In this document: positions 10,285-19,270 of the stretch, in pieces
Layout of the letters: the number at the start of each line of letters is the position of its first letter
How positions within the stretch are numbered: the stretch's first letter is position 1
DNA from: JAHDBG01 sp963922315
GTDB taxonomy: Bacteria; Pseudomonadota; Gammaproteobacteria; Chromatiales; Chromatiaceae
DNA length: 64,000 nucleotides
Direction: 5' to 3'
Assembly (NCBI GenBank): GCA_963922315.1
Contig: CAWUID010000004.1
Coordinates: 6,776-70,775, forward strand
Position numbers and translations under genes: made by a program
The notes under the pieces: generated by a model
Database searches by the model: none
What the model was told of the DNA's origin: nothing
The model's input: the letters and a program-made list of their open reading frames with translations, nothing else

Positions 10285-11700
10285 ATGATGCAGAACGCTG
10301 ATATCCTGATTACTCATGCTCATCTGTTGTCTATGCAAGGTGAAGGGGTGGGTTATATTGCTGACGGGGCAGTCGCTGTCAGAGGCAGTCGTATTGTGGG
10401 TGTCGGATCAACTGAGTCTATATTGCAGCAGTTCACCAGTGAACAACAAATTGATGCAACCGGTTGTGTGGTATTACCCGGGCTGATCAATGCCCACATA
10501 GATACCAGTCTTGCTCTGGTACGGGGTGTTGCGCAGGATATTCAGCATTGGCTGATGCAGGGTATTCTGCCTTATCTGTTGCAGATGACGCCAGCAGCAG
10601 AGGTTGCGTCCACGCAGCTGAGCGTGTTGCAGGGACTGAGGACGGGTACGACCACCTTTGTCGATAACAATGCGATCAGCCCATCCTGGGGGGACTGGTA
10701 TGCTGAGGTCGGCGTACGTGCGGTGCTGGCACCCAGATTTGATGCGTTGCCACCGGATATGCCGGATATGTCGCCTGATGCTCTGTATCCGCTGGATGTA
10801 CAGGCTGGTCGCAAGGCCTTAACAGAAGCTGTCGATTTTGCCGGTCACTGGCAAGGTGCTGCCGAAGGTCGGATTACCACCCAGTTAGGCCCTTATGCAG
10901 CGGATATGCTGCCGTCGGAATTGTTGCGCGAGGTGAAACAGGTTGCGCAACAAACCGGATTACGTGTGCATTTACATGTCGCTCAGGGAACGCGCGAAAC
11001 AGATCAGATCCGGCAACGTTATGGCAAACGCCCGATTGCGCTGCTGGCGGAGTATGGCCTGCTGGATGAACAGTTATTGGCTGTTCATCTGACAGATGCA
11101 ACACCAGATGAAGTACGTCAGGTGGCCGCAAGTGGTGCCAGCATGGTGTTATGTGCCGGTATGATCGGCATGATTGATGGCCTGGTGCCACCAGCACAGC
11201 CATTTCGTCAGGCCGGGGGTGCGGTGGCTCTGGGGAGTAGCTATCCGAACCTGTTCCGCGAAATGCAGACAGCCGCCTTGCTGCACAAGATACATCACCA
11301 GGATCCGACCGTGATGCCTGCCTGGGATGTATTGCGTATGGCAACGATAGAGGGTGCTCGTGCCATCGGCCTGGAGGATCAGATTGGTTCGATAGAAACC
11401 GGCAAACAGGCTGACCTGATCTGTGTTGATTTACAGACGCTGAGTCTGGCACCAACGATACTGGAACCAATTCGTAACCTGGTACCGAATTTGGTGTATT
11501 CGGCCACCGGTAACGAAGTGAAGCATGTCATGGTTGCCGGCAGGTTTCTGCTGAAAGATGATCAGTTACTGGTCGCAGATGAAACGGCTATTCTGGCTGA
11601 GGCACAACGACAGGCAGAACAACTGAGCCAACGAATATTGACAGAGACTGAATATAAAAACCTCGCTTTAATCCAGGCAATGCAGCAGCAAAAACTATAA
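10285..11700 (+). CDS. Amidohydrolase-superfamily protein (SAH/MTA deaminase-like) with altered metal site
   Basis: This 471-residue protein has the overall layout of the MtaD/TrzA/SAH-deaminase group: an N-terminal beta segment, LPGLINAH, a TIM-barrel with GLRTGTTTFVDNN, LAVHLTD, and a C-terminal segment (GSIETGKQADLICVDL). Several catalytic positions differ from the family. The HxH metal motif after PGL(I/V)NAH is His71-Ile-Asp73, the Glu that normally follows HxHxxE is Gln234, and the metal-binding Asp of ALGTDG is Ser319 (ALGSSYP). A normal mononuclear deaminase reaction is therefore doubtful. It may be an enzyme with changed chemistry, a binding protein, or a decayed copy; the intact frame and operon position argue against simple decay. 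It lies 9 nt after the oxygenase gene, inside the biosynthetic block. Confidence 0.82.
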   Translation: MMQNADILITHAHLLSMQGEGVGYIADGAVAVRGSRIVGVGSTESILQQFTSEQQIDATGCVVLPGLINAHIDTSLALVRGVAQDIQHWLMQGILPYLLQMTPAAEVASTQLSVLQGLRTGTTTFVDNNAISPSWGDWYAEVGVRAVLAPRFDALPPDMPDMSPDALYPLDVQAGRKALTEAVDFAGHWQGAAEGRITTQLGPYAADMLPSELLREVKQVAQQTGLRVHLHVAQGTRETDQIRQRYGKRPIALLAEYGLLDEQLLAVHLTDATPDEVRQVAASGASMVLCAGMIGMIDGLVPPAQPFRQAGGAVALGSSYPNLFREMQTAALLHKIHHQDPTVMPAWDVLRMATIEGARAIGLEDQIGSIETGKQADLICVDLQTLSLAPTILEPIRNLVPNLVYSATGNEVKHVMVAGRFLLKDDQLLVADETAILAEAQRQAEQLSQRILTETEYKNLALIQAMQQQKL

Positions 11701-11735
11701 TCCTGTGCTGGATACACAACTTTGAGAGATATGTG

Positions 11736-12668
11736 ATGTCGATACAGCAAAAAGATGAATCCTTTGCAAAGCTGGTACAAAAAATAGCGCCGGGCGCCAG
11801 ATTGTTACAGGTCCGGGAGTTGTCTGGCGGACTGTCTAATGAAGTCGTTGCATTTGATATCGCCCTGCCAGATGGCAAGGTAAAAAGAATGGTAAAACGC
11901 GGTGGTGAAAATATATTAAGCCATTATAAAAAAACAGATGCCTTAGAGAATGAATTTCATTTATTAAATATATTGCATCAGCAGGGCTATCGGGTACCAG
12001 AAACGTATTGCCTGGATACCTCTAGTGAACTGTTTGAACCAGTTTATTTTGTTATGGCTTATATTGAGGGCGCACCCTTATTTAAGCCGGATAATTTATC
12101 TGATTACATCATACAGTCCGTACAACAGCTAGTGCATATTCATCAATATTCATCGGCTGTGACCAGATTATCTTTTTTACCGGAACTGAATACAGCCCTG
12201 GCAGACTCACGAAAAAAACGCGTCTGGCTGGACACTGCATTGAATGAAGTGCGCATCGGAGAAATATTAGAAGCTGTCTGGCCGTTACCACAACAGCATT
12301 CACCGACTTTAGTACATGGTGATTTCTGGCCGGGCAATCTGCTGTGGCAGGATCAGCAACCGACAGCGATCTTAGACTGGGAATTTGCTGCCATCGGTGA
12401 CCCGTTGTTCGATCTTGCGACCGCCCGGCTGGAAATATTGTGGCAGTTTGGTGCAGAGGTGATGGATCAATTCACACAGCAATATGCTGCGATTATGACG
12501 CAGCTGGATTTCAGCCAGTTACCCTACTGGGATCTGGCCGCAGCCTTTGTCAGACCCATTAATGAATGTCCGGAGATGTTTGCTGAATCGACTCAGGTTT
12601 CGATTGAGGTATTACGCACAGGTCATCTGTGGTTCACGACGCAGGCACTTGCGAAGTTAGCAGGCTGA
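11736..12668 (+). CDS. Aminoglycoside phosphotransferase (APH)/choline-kinase-fold protein
   Basis: This small-molecule kinase has 310 residues. It shows the APH catalytic loop HGDFWPGN with catalytic Asp196 and the metal-binding DWE motif with Asp214, followed by GDPLFDLATAR. The ATG at 11736 is chosen over an in-frame GTG one codon upstream because GAGAG lies at a normal distance before it. The family phosphorylates hydroxyl groups of antibiotics, amino alcohols or sugars. In a polyketide cluster it could activate or protect an intermediate, or give self-resistance; the sequence cannot decide between these. It is separated from the P-type ATPase gene by only 4 nt, which suggests cotranscription. 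Confidence 0.85.
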   Translation: MSIQQKDESFAKLVQKIAPGARLLQVRELSGGLSNEVVAFDIALPDGKVKRMVKRGGENILSHYKKTDALENEFHLLNILHQQGYRVPETYCLDTSSELFEPVYFVMAYIEGAPLFKPDNLSDYIIQSVQQLVHIHQYSSAVTRLSFLPELNTALADSRKKRVWLDTALNEVRIGEILEAVWPLPQQHSPTLVHGDFWPGNLLWQDQQPTAILDWEFAAIGDPLFDLATARLEILWQFGAEVMDQFTQQYAAIMTQLDFSQLPYWDLAAAFVRPINECPEMFAESTQVSIEVLRTGHLWFTTQALAKLAG

Positions 12669-12672
12669 ACGG

Positions 12673-14835
12673 ATGTTGCCATTATTGCCTGTAGCGGCAG
12701 CTGGTATAGCCGTGATACTCGGTGCACGATCACGCAAAGAACGTAAGAAACTGGCTGCGCAGCAGCCAGATGCAGTGCAGAAAAAAACCAGTCTGCAACA
12801 AATGAAAACGACCATGGTTCGTCATATTGCCAGGGCTGATGAACGTTATCAGAACTTTGTGCAACATCATATTGACCCGCTGCTGGGTAAGACGCGCAAT
12901 GCACAATTACAGAATCTGCTGAGTGCAGAAACATTTGCATTGAGCCCGGAAGAACGCACTGCGAATCATCGTCTGGGCCTAGGGGTTGTTACTCTAGGTT
13001 TAGCGTTGACTGGCCAGTGGTTGTTTTCACCGCTGATCTGGGTTGCAGCACTGACCGGATTTATCGCCGGGCTGAATACCTATCAACTGGCTTATCAGCA
13101 ATGGCAACAGACCAGGCGATTAACCGCATTACACCTGATCTGCCTGTACATGATATGTTTGTGGCTGGGGGGTTATGCGGCGTTTGGTGCGCTAGGCACC
13201 CTGTTACTGGGTATCGGACTCAAGGCGAAGGCAATTACTGAAAACCAGTCACGTAACCAGTTAGTTCGTCTGACTCAGGTACAGCCGGGTCGTGTCTGGA
13301 TACGCACGCAGGATAACGAGCTGGAAATTCCGTTTGACCAGTTAGCACTGGGTGATGTACTCGTATTGCAGGCCGGGCAGACAGTGCCGGTAGACGGTAC
13401 GATTGTGGCGGGTGGTGGTTGCTTTGATCAGCATCAGCTGACAGGTGAGTCACAACCCGTTGAGAAAGGTGAGGGTGAAGCGGTATTGGCAGCAACCCTG
13501 CTGATATCAGGCCAGATTGAGCTGCGGGTAGAAAAAACCGGTGCTGAAACAACCGCCGGTCAGATTGAACAGATTCTGAATAGTACGGCACAATATCAGC
13601 CACAAACCAGCCTGAAGGTTGAGCAACTGACCGACCGTCTGACATTACCCACCTTAGCGTTGAGTATCGTCAGCTGGCCCTGGCTGGGAACTGTCGGTGC
13701 GGTTACCTTGCTGGGAGCCAATTCGACCTTTGCGACCCAGATGTCCGGGCCGCTTGGTGTCCTGAACTTTTTAAATCTGGCGGCTGACCGCGGTATCTTA
13801 GTGAAAGATGGTCGTGCGCTGGAACAATTCAGTGGGATTGATACTGTACTGTTCGATAAAACCGGCACTCTGACGCTGGATCAGCCACAAGTCGCTGCGG
13901 TACACCCCGTTCAGGGTTGGTCTGCGGACCGGGTACTGGCACTGGCAGCCGCAGCAGAAGCCCGCCAGACGCATCCGATTGCGCAGGCCATTCTGGCTGC
14001 TGCCGATGCGCAGGCACTGGATCTGCCTGCTGTGGCACCAGTACATTATGCACTGGGTCTGGGGCTGAAAGTCCGTCTGGTATCAGACCGGCCTGCTGCA
14101 CAGGATCAGTATGACCCGTTGATCCGGGTTGGCAGCGATCGCTTTATGTCAGCGGAAGGCATTGTGTTACCGGAAGAGATCGTGACGCTGACACAGAACT
14201 GCCAGCAGAATGGTCATTCGCTGGTGATGATTGCCGTTGATGATCGCCTCGCAGGGTGTATTGAATTACAACCCACGGTGCGTCCGGAAGTACCAGAAGT
14301 GATTCAAGCCTTGCGGGCAGAGGGACTGCGACTGTATATCGTGTCAGGTGATCAGGAGGCACCGACGCGCCATCTGGCACAACAGCTTGATATGGACTAT
14401 ATCGCCAATACGCTACCGGGACAAAAGGCAGACCGGGTCAGTGCATTACAACAGGCCGGGCATCGGGTCTGTTTTATCGGAGATGGTATCAATGATGCGG
14501 TTGCGATGCGTCAGGCTGATGTGTCGGTCTCATTACGGGGTGCGACCACAGCGGCGACCGATACGGCACAGATTATTCTGATGGAAGGCAATCTGCACGC
14601 TTTGTGTTCTTTGTTACAGCTAGCCACAGGTTTTGAACGTAACCTGGCTTATAACTTCCGGTTTACTACCGGGGTCAGTCTGGCGGCGACTGCAGGCATT
14701 TTATGGGCAGGCTTTACCTTTGCCGCAACTGAACTGTTTTTTTCTGTTTCATTAATCGGCGGACTGGCAATTGCCATGCAACCATTACTCAATAATCGTA
14801 AATATGATTCTTTACCAGGAGTGGATAATACGTGA
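12673..14835 (+). CDS. P-type ATPase, P1B-like, lacking the CPC transport motif
   Basis: This 720-residue membrane protein has all the P-type ATPase catalytic signatures: the TGES actuator loop, the phosphorylated Asp395 in DKTGTLT, an HP-type motif (THPIAQAIL) and GDGINDAVAMRQADV in the hinge region. The layout follows P1B heavy-metal pumps (DRGILVKDGRALE just before DKTG). However, the membrane helix that normally carries CPC reads NSTFATQMSGPLGVL, with no cysteine pair, and there is no N-terminal HMA domain. The N-terminus is one hydrophobic helix followed by a basic, Gln-rich stretch. The transported substrate may therefore not be a soft metal. Inside this cluster, export of the product or of an ion linked to it is a possible role (inference). 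The stop overlaps the next gene by 4 nt. Confidence 0.9.
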   Translation: MLPLLPVAAAGIAVILGARSRKERKKLAAQQPDAVQKKTSLQQMKTTMVRHIARADERYQNFVQHHIDPLLGKTRNAQLQNLLSAETFALSPEERTANHRLGLGVVTLGLALTGQWLFSPLIWVAALTGFIAGLNTYQLAYQQWQQTRRLTALHLICLYMICLWLGGYAAFGALGTLLLGIGLKAKAITENQSRNQLVRLTQVQPGRVWIRTQDNELEIPFDQLALGDVLVLQAGQTVPVDGTIVAGGGCFDQHQLTGESQPVEKGEGEAVLAATLLISGQIELRVEKTGAETTAGQIEQILNSTAQYQPQTSLKVEQLTDRLTLPTLALSIVSWPWLGTVGAVTLLGANSTFATQMSGPLGVLNFLNLAADRGILVKDGRALEQFSGIDTVLFDKTGTLTLDQPQVAAVHPVQGWSADRVLALAAAAEARQTHPIAQAILAAADAQALDLPAVAPVHYALGLGLKVRLVSDRPAAQDQYDPLIRVGSDRFMSAEGIVLPEEIVTLTQNCQQNGHSLVMIAVDDRLAGCIELQPTVRPEVPEVIQALRAEGLRLYIVSGDQEAPTRHLAQQLDMDYIANTLPGQKADRVSALQQAGHRVCFIGDGINDAVAMRQADVSVSLRGATTAATDTAQIILMEGNLHALCSLLQLATGFERNLAYNFRFTTGVSLAATAGILWAGFTFAATELFFSVSLIGGLAIAMQPLLNNRKYDSLPGVDNT

Positions 14836-15545
14836 ATACCCCGGACCCTGTACAGGCTCAGTCACATGAATACTATGCCAGAAATGCCGATCTTTATGCG
14901 AAGGTCATCTATGATTTCTATGATGATGTGTACACAGATATCTCACATCCCGGATTTACTAATGATCGGGATCTGATTCGTATGGTACAAAGCCTGGTAC
15001 CGAAGGGTGCGCGTGGACTGGATGCCGGTTGTGGTGCAGGTGCACGAGATGTATTCAGTTATTATCAGGCAGGTTACGATATTTCTGGTGTAGACGCTGT
15101 GGCTGAGAATATCGCGGTAGCGAAACGGGAACATCCTGAAATTACAGACCGTGTTGCGGTTTCTGATCTGACTGCACCCTTAAATTTTGCGGATAACTAT
15201 TTTGATTTTGTGACCTGCAATACGGTGATACAACATATCAATCCGGACCTGGTGATGCAGCATGTCTTGCCGGAGTTTACCCGGGTGCTGAAAAAAGGTG
15301 GTATTCTGCAATTGATGTTCAAATCCGGCCAGGGTACGTTACAACATTATGATGATCTGTTTAAGGCAGATCGCACGTTTTATCTATATGATCCGGATGA
15401 ACTGCTAGCGGCACTGCAACCACAGGGTTTTGTCCTGATTGAGGAACAACTGGACATTGAGAATGCGCCTCTGTTAGGTGGCATGGTTTATTTTACAGAT
15501 CCGCGATCTATCCGAAATTGCGCCTTCTGGGTGCAGAAAATCTGA
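14832..15545 (+). CDS. Class I SAM-dependent methyltransferase
   Basis: This 237-residue protein has the Rossmann SAM-binding motif GLDAGCGAGARD near residue 60, an acidic second strand (ISGVDAVAENI) and the motif IV region FDFVTCNTVIQHI. A typical post-core segment, VLKKGGILQL, follows. The start is GTG at 14832, overlapping the ATPase stop by 4 nt (GTGA) with AGGAG just upstream, so the two genes are translationally coupled. It is the last gene of the co-directional block. O- or N-methylation of the polyketide product is the likely job, but the acceptor cannot be told from the sequence. Beyond it lie 77 nt with no clear terminator before a convergent adhesin gene. Confidence 0.88.
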   Translation: MNTPDPVQAQSHEYYARNADLYAKVIYDFYDDVYTDISHPGFTNDRDLIRMVQSLVPKGARGLDAGCGAGARDVFSYYQAGYDISGVDAVAENIAVAKREHPEITDRVAVSDLTAPLNFADNYFDFVTCNTVIQHINPDLVMQHVLPEFTRVLKKGGILQLMFKSGQGTLQHYDDLFKADRTFYLYDPDELLAALQPQGFVLIEEQLDIENAPLLGGMVYFTDPRSIRNCAFWVQKI

Positions 15546-15622
15546 TCAGTATATTTTTTGTCGCTAGTTAAAAAACTGCAGGCAAAGGGTATTGCGCAAT
15601 AACAAAATGATTACCAGGGCCA

Positions 15623-18160
15623 TCAGTATTGGCTGAGTGGTAATAACCAGACAGGTAGTGCTGATAATATATCGTCCACAGGTGTCGGATGGGCGTCATA
15701 GCCCGCCATAACTAGACGGCTGATACGTCCCCCGGTCTGTTCACGGCAGCTGGGTAGTTGCCAGTGTTGTACGTTGAGTGGCACGATGGACTGAGTTGTG
15801 ACCAGGTTGGCACCGTCCGGAGTAATTGCCTGGATCTGGATATTGCCCGCAGTCGATAGTGCCGAAGAGGCTTCGATTTGTACTGGTCCGGAGGTCAGCA
15901 GATAATCAGCTTGTAGGTGGATGTTTCCTCCGGGTCCGCCATACGCGTTTGCTTGTAGTTGACTGTTTTCCAATAAAATGAAGATCGGGTCTATCGCGAT
16001 ATTGCCGCCACGTCCGGTACCGCCTTGTACACTGGTGCTGATCTGGCTGTCTTGTAACCAGATGCGTTCACGCGCCTGCAATGTGATGCTGCCACCACTT
16101 GCATTGTGTGCGGTGGTGGTCAGGCGACTGTTACCACACAGGTCAATCGTATCCTGAGCCAATAGCTCAATATTGCCGGCTGCTGTCTGAGTTGACCGGC
16201 TGTCCGAAGCCAGCATACTGCCATCATCCAGCAGAATATGTCGTCCGGTTAGCCGGATGTCGCCAGCACTGCCGTTGGCCATGTCATGTTCGGCACTCGC
16301 ATAAAGTACGCTGCCGATCAGTTCTAACTGCTCAGTTGCGTGCAGATAAATAGAACCGCCGCGTCCGCCACCTGCCGTCTTGGCCAGAAGCTGGCTGTTT
16401 TGTTCCAGCCGGATGTTGGCCGCGTCCAGGCACAGATTACCGCCGGCACCTGCTGCTGCGCCCGGGCTCTCCGTACTGACGGTGATGCCATGCAACTGAT
16501 TTCCCGGTATCTGGCTGCCACGCAACAGAATGCGTTCAGTTGCTGCTAAGGTGACTGAAGCACCGGCACCACTGCTGCTGGTAGAAGCCAGAATCCCGGC
16601 GTCGCCACGTATGTGGATCTCTCGTGCACGTAACAGCAGCGTGCCGCTGGCACCGGCCCGGGCCATTTGTCCGGAACTGTTCACGATGATTCCGCTGGAT
16701 CGATAACCAGTCGGGTCTGTGCCGGTGATGATAATCTGCTCACTGGCTTGTAATGTGACTGATCCACCGGTACCTTCACCCCAGGTTTCTGCCAGAATAC
16801 CGGCGCTGTCAGTGATCAGAATATTCGCTGCATTCAGTTCAACATGTCCACCAGCTCCGGCTTGGGGTTGGGTACTGATGGTGCTGACAGTGATCCCGCT
16901 GGCTTCCTGTTGTGACGCATCGCGCCCCTGTAATTGAATCTGTTGTGTGGCCTGGAGTTGTACTGCGCCACTGTTACCGGTACCTTCGGTTCTGGCCCAG
17001 ATCTGGCCGCCATGGCTCAGATGAATATTAGCGGCATTAATCCGTACATCGCCTCCCTGGCCAGCACCTGTTTGAGCACTGGTTGTGGCTGCCCAGATAT
17101 CACCATCTTGTAGCCATACCTGCTGATCAGCCTGCAGATGTACGGTACCGCCTGGACCAGCACCATGGGTCATTGCATGTAACTCAGCGCCGGTGGCCAG
17201 CAGGATATTGCCGCTCGCGTGCAGATGAATTGCGCCGGCCTGTCCGGCCCCGGTTGTTGTTGTGGTCACTGTGCTACTTTGTAATAACTGAATATCTGTG
17301 GCATCAATCAGTAAACCGGCATTTTGTGCATGCATTGCACTATGGTTGTATGAATCCATCGTACTGCGCACGATTCGCACCTGATCGGCATGTAGTGTGA
17401 TGGTACCGGTCTGCTGGCTGTGGGAGTGGTTACTGACGACCAGAGCAGTGTCAGTCAGATGGATGTCAGCGTATTGTGCAACCTGATGCTTGTCATCCAG
17501 GTCCACTACTCCTGCGTTACGCACGGCAGCCAACTGAATTTGTCCGGCATCCGCTTGTATACGAGTGTTTTGGCTCAGTGTCAGGTTGCCACCTGTCAGA
17601 CTGATGCGCTGACCCTCACGCAAGGTTAAATGGGCTCCGGTGATTTGTATCGGGGCAACTTGTGTGGTCAGAAAACCAAATGCTTCGGGTGGTGCAACGC
17701 TGAGCTGAACGTCTGAACCTGCGCCGGTGGCTATCCGGGTATTGTCCTGCAGGATGAGTTGATCTGCAGTACTCAGATGCAGAGAACCGCGCATATCTAA
17801 GCTGGCTTGTTCACCCAGCAGGATACCCTGCGGATTGAGCAGATACAGGTCGGCATCTGAACCGCTGACACGGAGTGTGCCGTTAAGCCAGCTTTCCTGT
17901 CCGCCTGTCACCCGGCTGATGATATGTTGTGTCTCTGACGAAGTCTGGAAATCAGCCATTTCACCAGTGGCAATGCTAAAAGCACGAAAACTATGGAACA
18001 GGTTTGCTCCTTGCTGGATGCCACCGCTAATCGTGTGTAGTCGACCCTGTGTTGCTATGCGTGTATCCCAACTGGGATCAGCGCTGAGTCGGTTATCTGC
18101 AGATAATATCGGATTCCATAACAGACTGGCCGCCAGACTGGCATAATACAGGTTACGCAA
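15623..18160 (-). CDS. Filamentous-haemagglutinin-type (TPS domain) secreted adhesin
   Basis: This 845-residue protein opens with a signal-like helix (YYASLAASLLWNPILS). The two-partner-secretion domain follows (about 25-160), recognised by the FRAFSI, LYLLNPQGILLGEQA and LSTADQLIL patterns of the haemagglutination activity family. The rest is right-handed beta-helix built from repeats such as IHLHASG and VTLQASEQI. The C-terminal block ISRLVMAGYDAHPTP is nearly the same as in the adhesin ending at 32332, so the two are paralogues; this one has no P domain. Members are exported by a TpsB outer-membrane partner, which is absent from the window. The start used is TTG; no better in-frame ATG is visible, so the N-terminus is uncertain. 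Likely roles are attachment or cell-cell contact. Confidence 0.88.
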   Translation of the reverse strand: MRNLYYASLAASLLWNPILSADNRLSADPSWDTRIATQGRLHTISGGIQQGANLFHSFRAFSIATGEMADFQTSSETQHIISRVTGGQESWLNGTLRVSGSDADLYLLNPQGILLGEQASLDMRGSLHLSTADQLILQDNTRIATGAGSDVQLSVAPPEAFGFLTTQVAPIQITGAHLTLREGQRISLTGGNLTLSQNTRIQADAGQIQLAAVRNAGVVDLDDKHQVAQYADIHLTDTALVVSNHSHSQQTGTITLHADQVRIVRSTMDSYNHSAMHAQNAGLLIDATDIQLLQSSTVTTTTTGAGQAGAIHLHASGNILLATGAELHAMTHGAGPGGTVHLQADQQVWLQDGDIWAATTSAQTGAGQGGDVRINAANIHLSHGGQIWARTEGTGNSGAVQLQATQQIQLQGRDASQQEASGITVSTISTQPQAGAGGHVELNAANILITDSAGILAETWGEGTGGSVTLQASEQIIITGTDPTGYRSSGIIVNSSGQMARAGASGTLLLRAREIHIRGDAGILASTSSSGAGASVTLAATERILLRGSQIPGNQLHGITVSTESPGAAAGAGGNLCLDAANIRLEQNSQLLAKTAGGGRGGSIYLHATEQLELIGSVLYASAEHDMANGSAGDIRLTGRHILLDDGSMLASDSRSTQTAAGNIELLAQDTIDLCGNSRLTTTAHNASGGSITLQARERIWLQDSQISTSVQGGTGRGGNIAIDPIFILLENSQLQANAYGGPGGNIHLQADYLLTSGPVQIEASSALSTAGNIQIQAITPDGANLVTTQSIVPLNVQHWQLPSCREQTGGRISRLVMAGYDAHPTPVDDILSALPVWLLPLSQY

Positions 18161-18180
18161 TGTTCTGAGGTGTCCTTGGT

Positions 18181-18327
18181 ATGAGATATGTTATGTTACT
18201 GTTAAGTATTGGGGCCATGTACAGCACAACCCTGGCAAACGACGACACAATCACGGCAGCTGTTTCTGAGCCCGTGACACAAACTACTTTTGAGAGAGGC
18301 CGCCAGTCCTGGCGTCAGATTCAATAA
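18181..18327 (+). CDS. Small putative secreted protein, 48 residues
   Basis: This short reading frame starts with a hydrophobic, signal-peptide-like segment (MRYVMLLLSIGAMYSTTLA) followed by an acidic and then Arg/Gln-containing tail ending in RGRQSWRQIQ. A GAGGTG lies about 10 nt before the ATG. It ends 3 nt before hemC and is divergent from the adhesin gene, so it may lead the hemC transcript. I do not recognise a family. It could also be a leader sequence without a protein function. Confidence 0.45.
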   Translation: MRYVMLLLSIGAMYSTTLANDDTITAAVSEPVTQTTFERGRQSWRQIQ

Positions 18328-18330
18328 TTT

Positions 18331-19248
18331 ATGCCGATTTTACGTATTGCGACCCGCAAATCTCCTCTGGCTCGCTGGCAGGCAGAACAAGTTGCGCAGC
18401 AACTGACCAGACTAAATTCAACACTGACCCCGGTTATTCGTGGCTTCAGTACTCAGGGTGACAAAATTCAGGATACCCCCTTGGCGAAGGTAGGGGGGAA
18501 GGGCTTATTCGTCAAAGAGCTGGAAGTCAGCCTGTTGCAGCATACGGCTGATATCGCTGTGCATTCGATCAAAGACATGCCCGTGCTGTTGCCTGAAGGG
18601 CTGCATCTGGCAGCGATCCTGCCACGTGCTGATCCTCGGGATGCATTTGTCAGTCATCAGTACGCAACTTTAAATGATTTACCGGCAGGAGCTTGTCTTG
18701 GCACCTCCAGTTTGCGCCGCGCCTGCCAGATCAGACACCAGTATCCGCACCTGCGTATTGAATCGCTGCGTGGCAATGTGAATACCCGACTGGCCAAACT
18801 GGATGCAGGAGAGTATGCAGCCATTTTGCTGGCTGCTGCCGGATTGCAGCGATTGGAACTGACGCAGCGGATTCGTCAATATATTCCGGCGCACATCAGT
18901 CTGCCGGCGATTGGTCAGGGCGCTATCGGGGTGGAATGCCGGGTAGATGATCAGGTAACCCGGCAATTATTAACGGCATTGCATGATGCGGATACCGCTG
19001 CTTGTGTCACCGCAGAACGCGCGATGAACCGGCGTCTGGAAGGCGGTTGCCAGGTACCGATTGGCGGCCATGCAATCTGGCGCGACGGCCAGATCTGGTT
19101 GCGTGGCCTGGTGGGTGCTGTGGATGGCAGCCGTATTCTGCATGCTGAAGGTTACGCGCCCGGAGATCAGGCTGAATCGTTGGGTACTCAGGTAGCCGAC
19201 GCGCTGCTGGCACAAGGTGCGGCTGAGTTGCTCCGCTCAGCCGGTTAA
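18331..19248 (+). CDS. hemC: Porphobilinogen deaminase (hydroxymethylbilane synthase)
   Basis: This enzyme joins four porphobilinogen units into hydroxymethylbilane in tetrapyrrole synthesis, in the cytosol. The 305-residue length is normal. Visible signatures are LRIATRKSPLARWQAE at the start, LGTSSLRRACQI, LRGNVNTRLAKLD, and the dipyrromethane-cofactor Cys240 in GGCQVPIG. The usual partner hemD does not follow; the next gene is a convergent holin remnant. The gene therefore stands apart from the common hemCD arrangement. Confidence 0.97.
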   Translation: MPILRIATRKSPLARWQAEQVAQQLTRLNSTLTPVIRGFSTQGDKIQDTPLAKVGGKGLFVKELEVSLLQHTADIAVHSIKDMPVLLPEGLHLAAILPRADPRDAFVSHQYATLNDLPAGACLGTSSLRRACQIRHQYPHLRIESLRGNVNTRLAKLDAGEYAAILLAAAGLQRLELTQRIRQYIPAHISLPAIGQGAIGVECRVDDQVTRQLLTALHDADTAACVTAERAMNRRLEGGCQVPIGGHAIWRDGQIWLRGLVGAVDGSRILHAEGYAPGDQAESLGTQVADALLAQGAAELLRSAG

Positions 19249-19270
19249 TATCCTTCAGAGGTGCTCGCTG

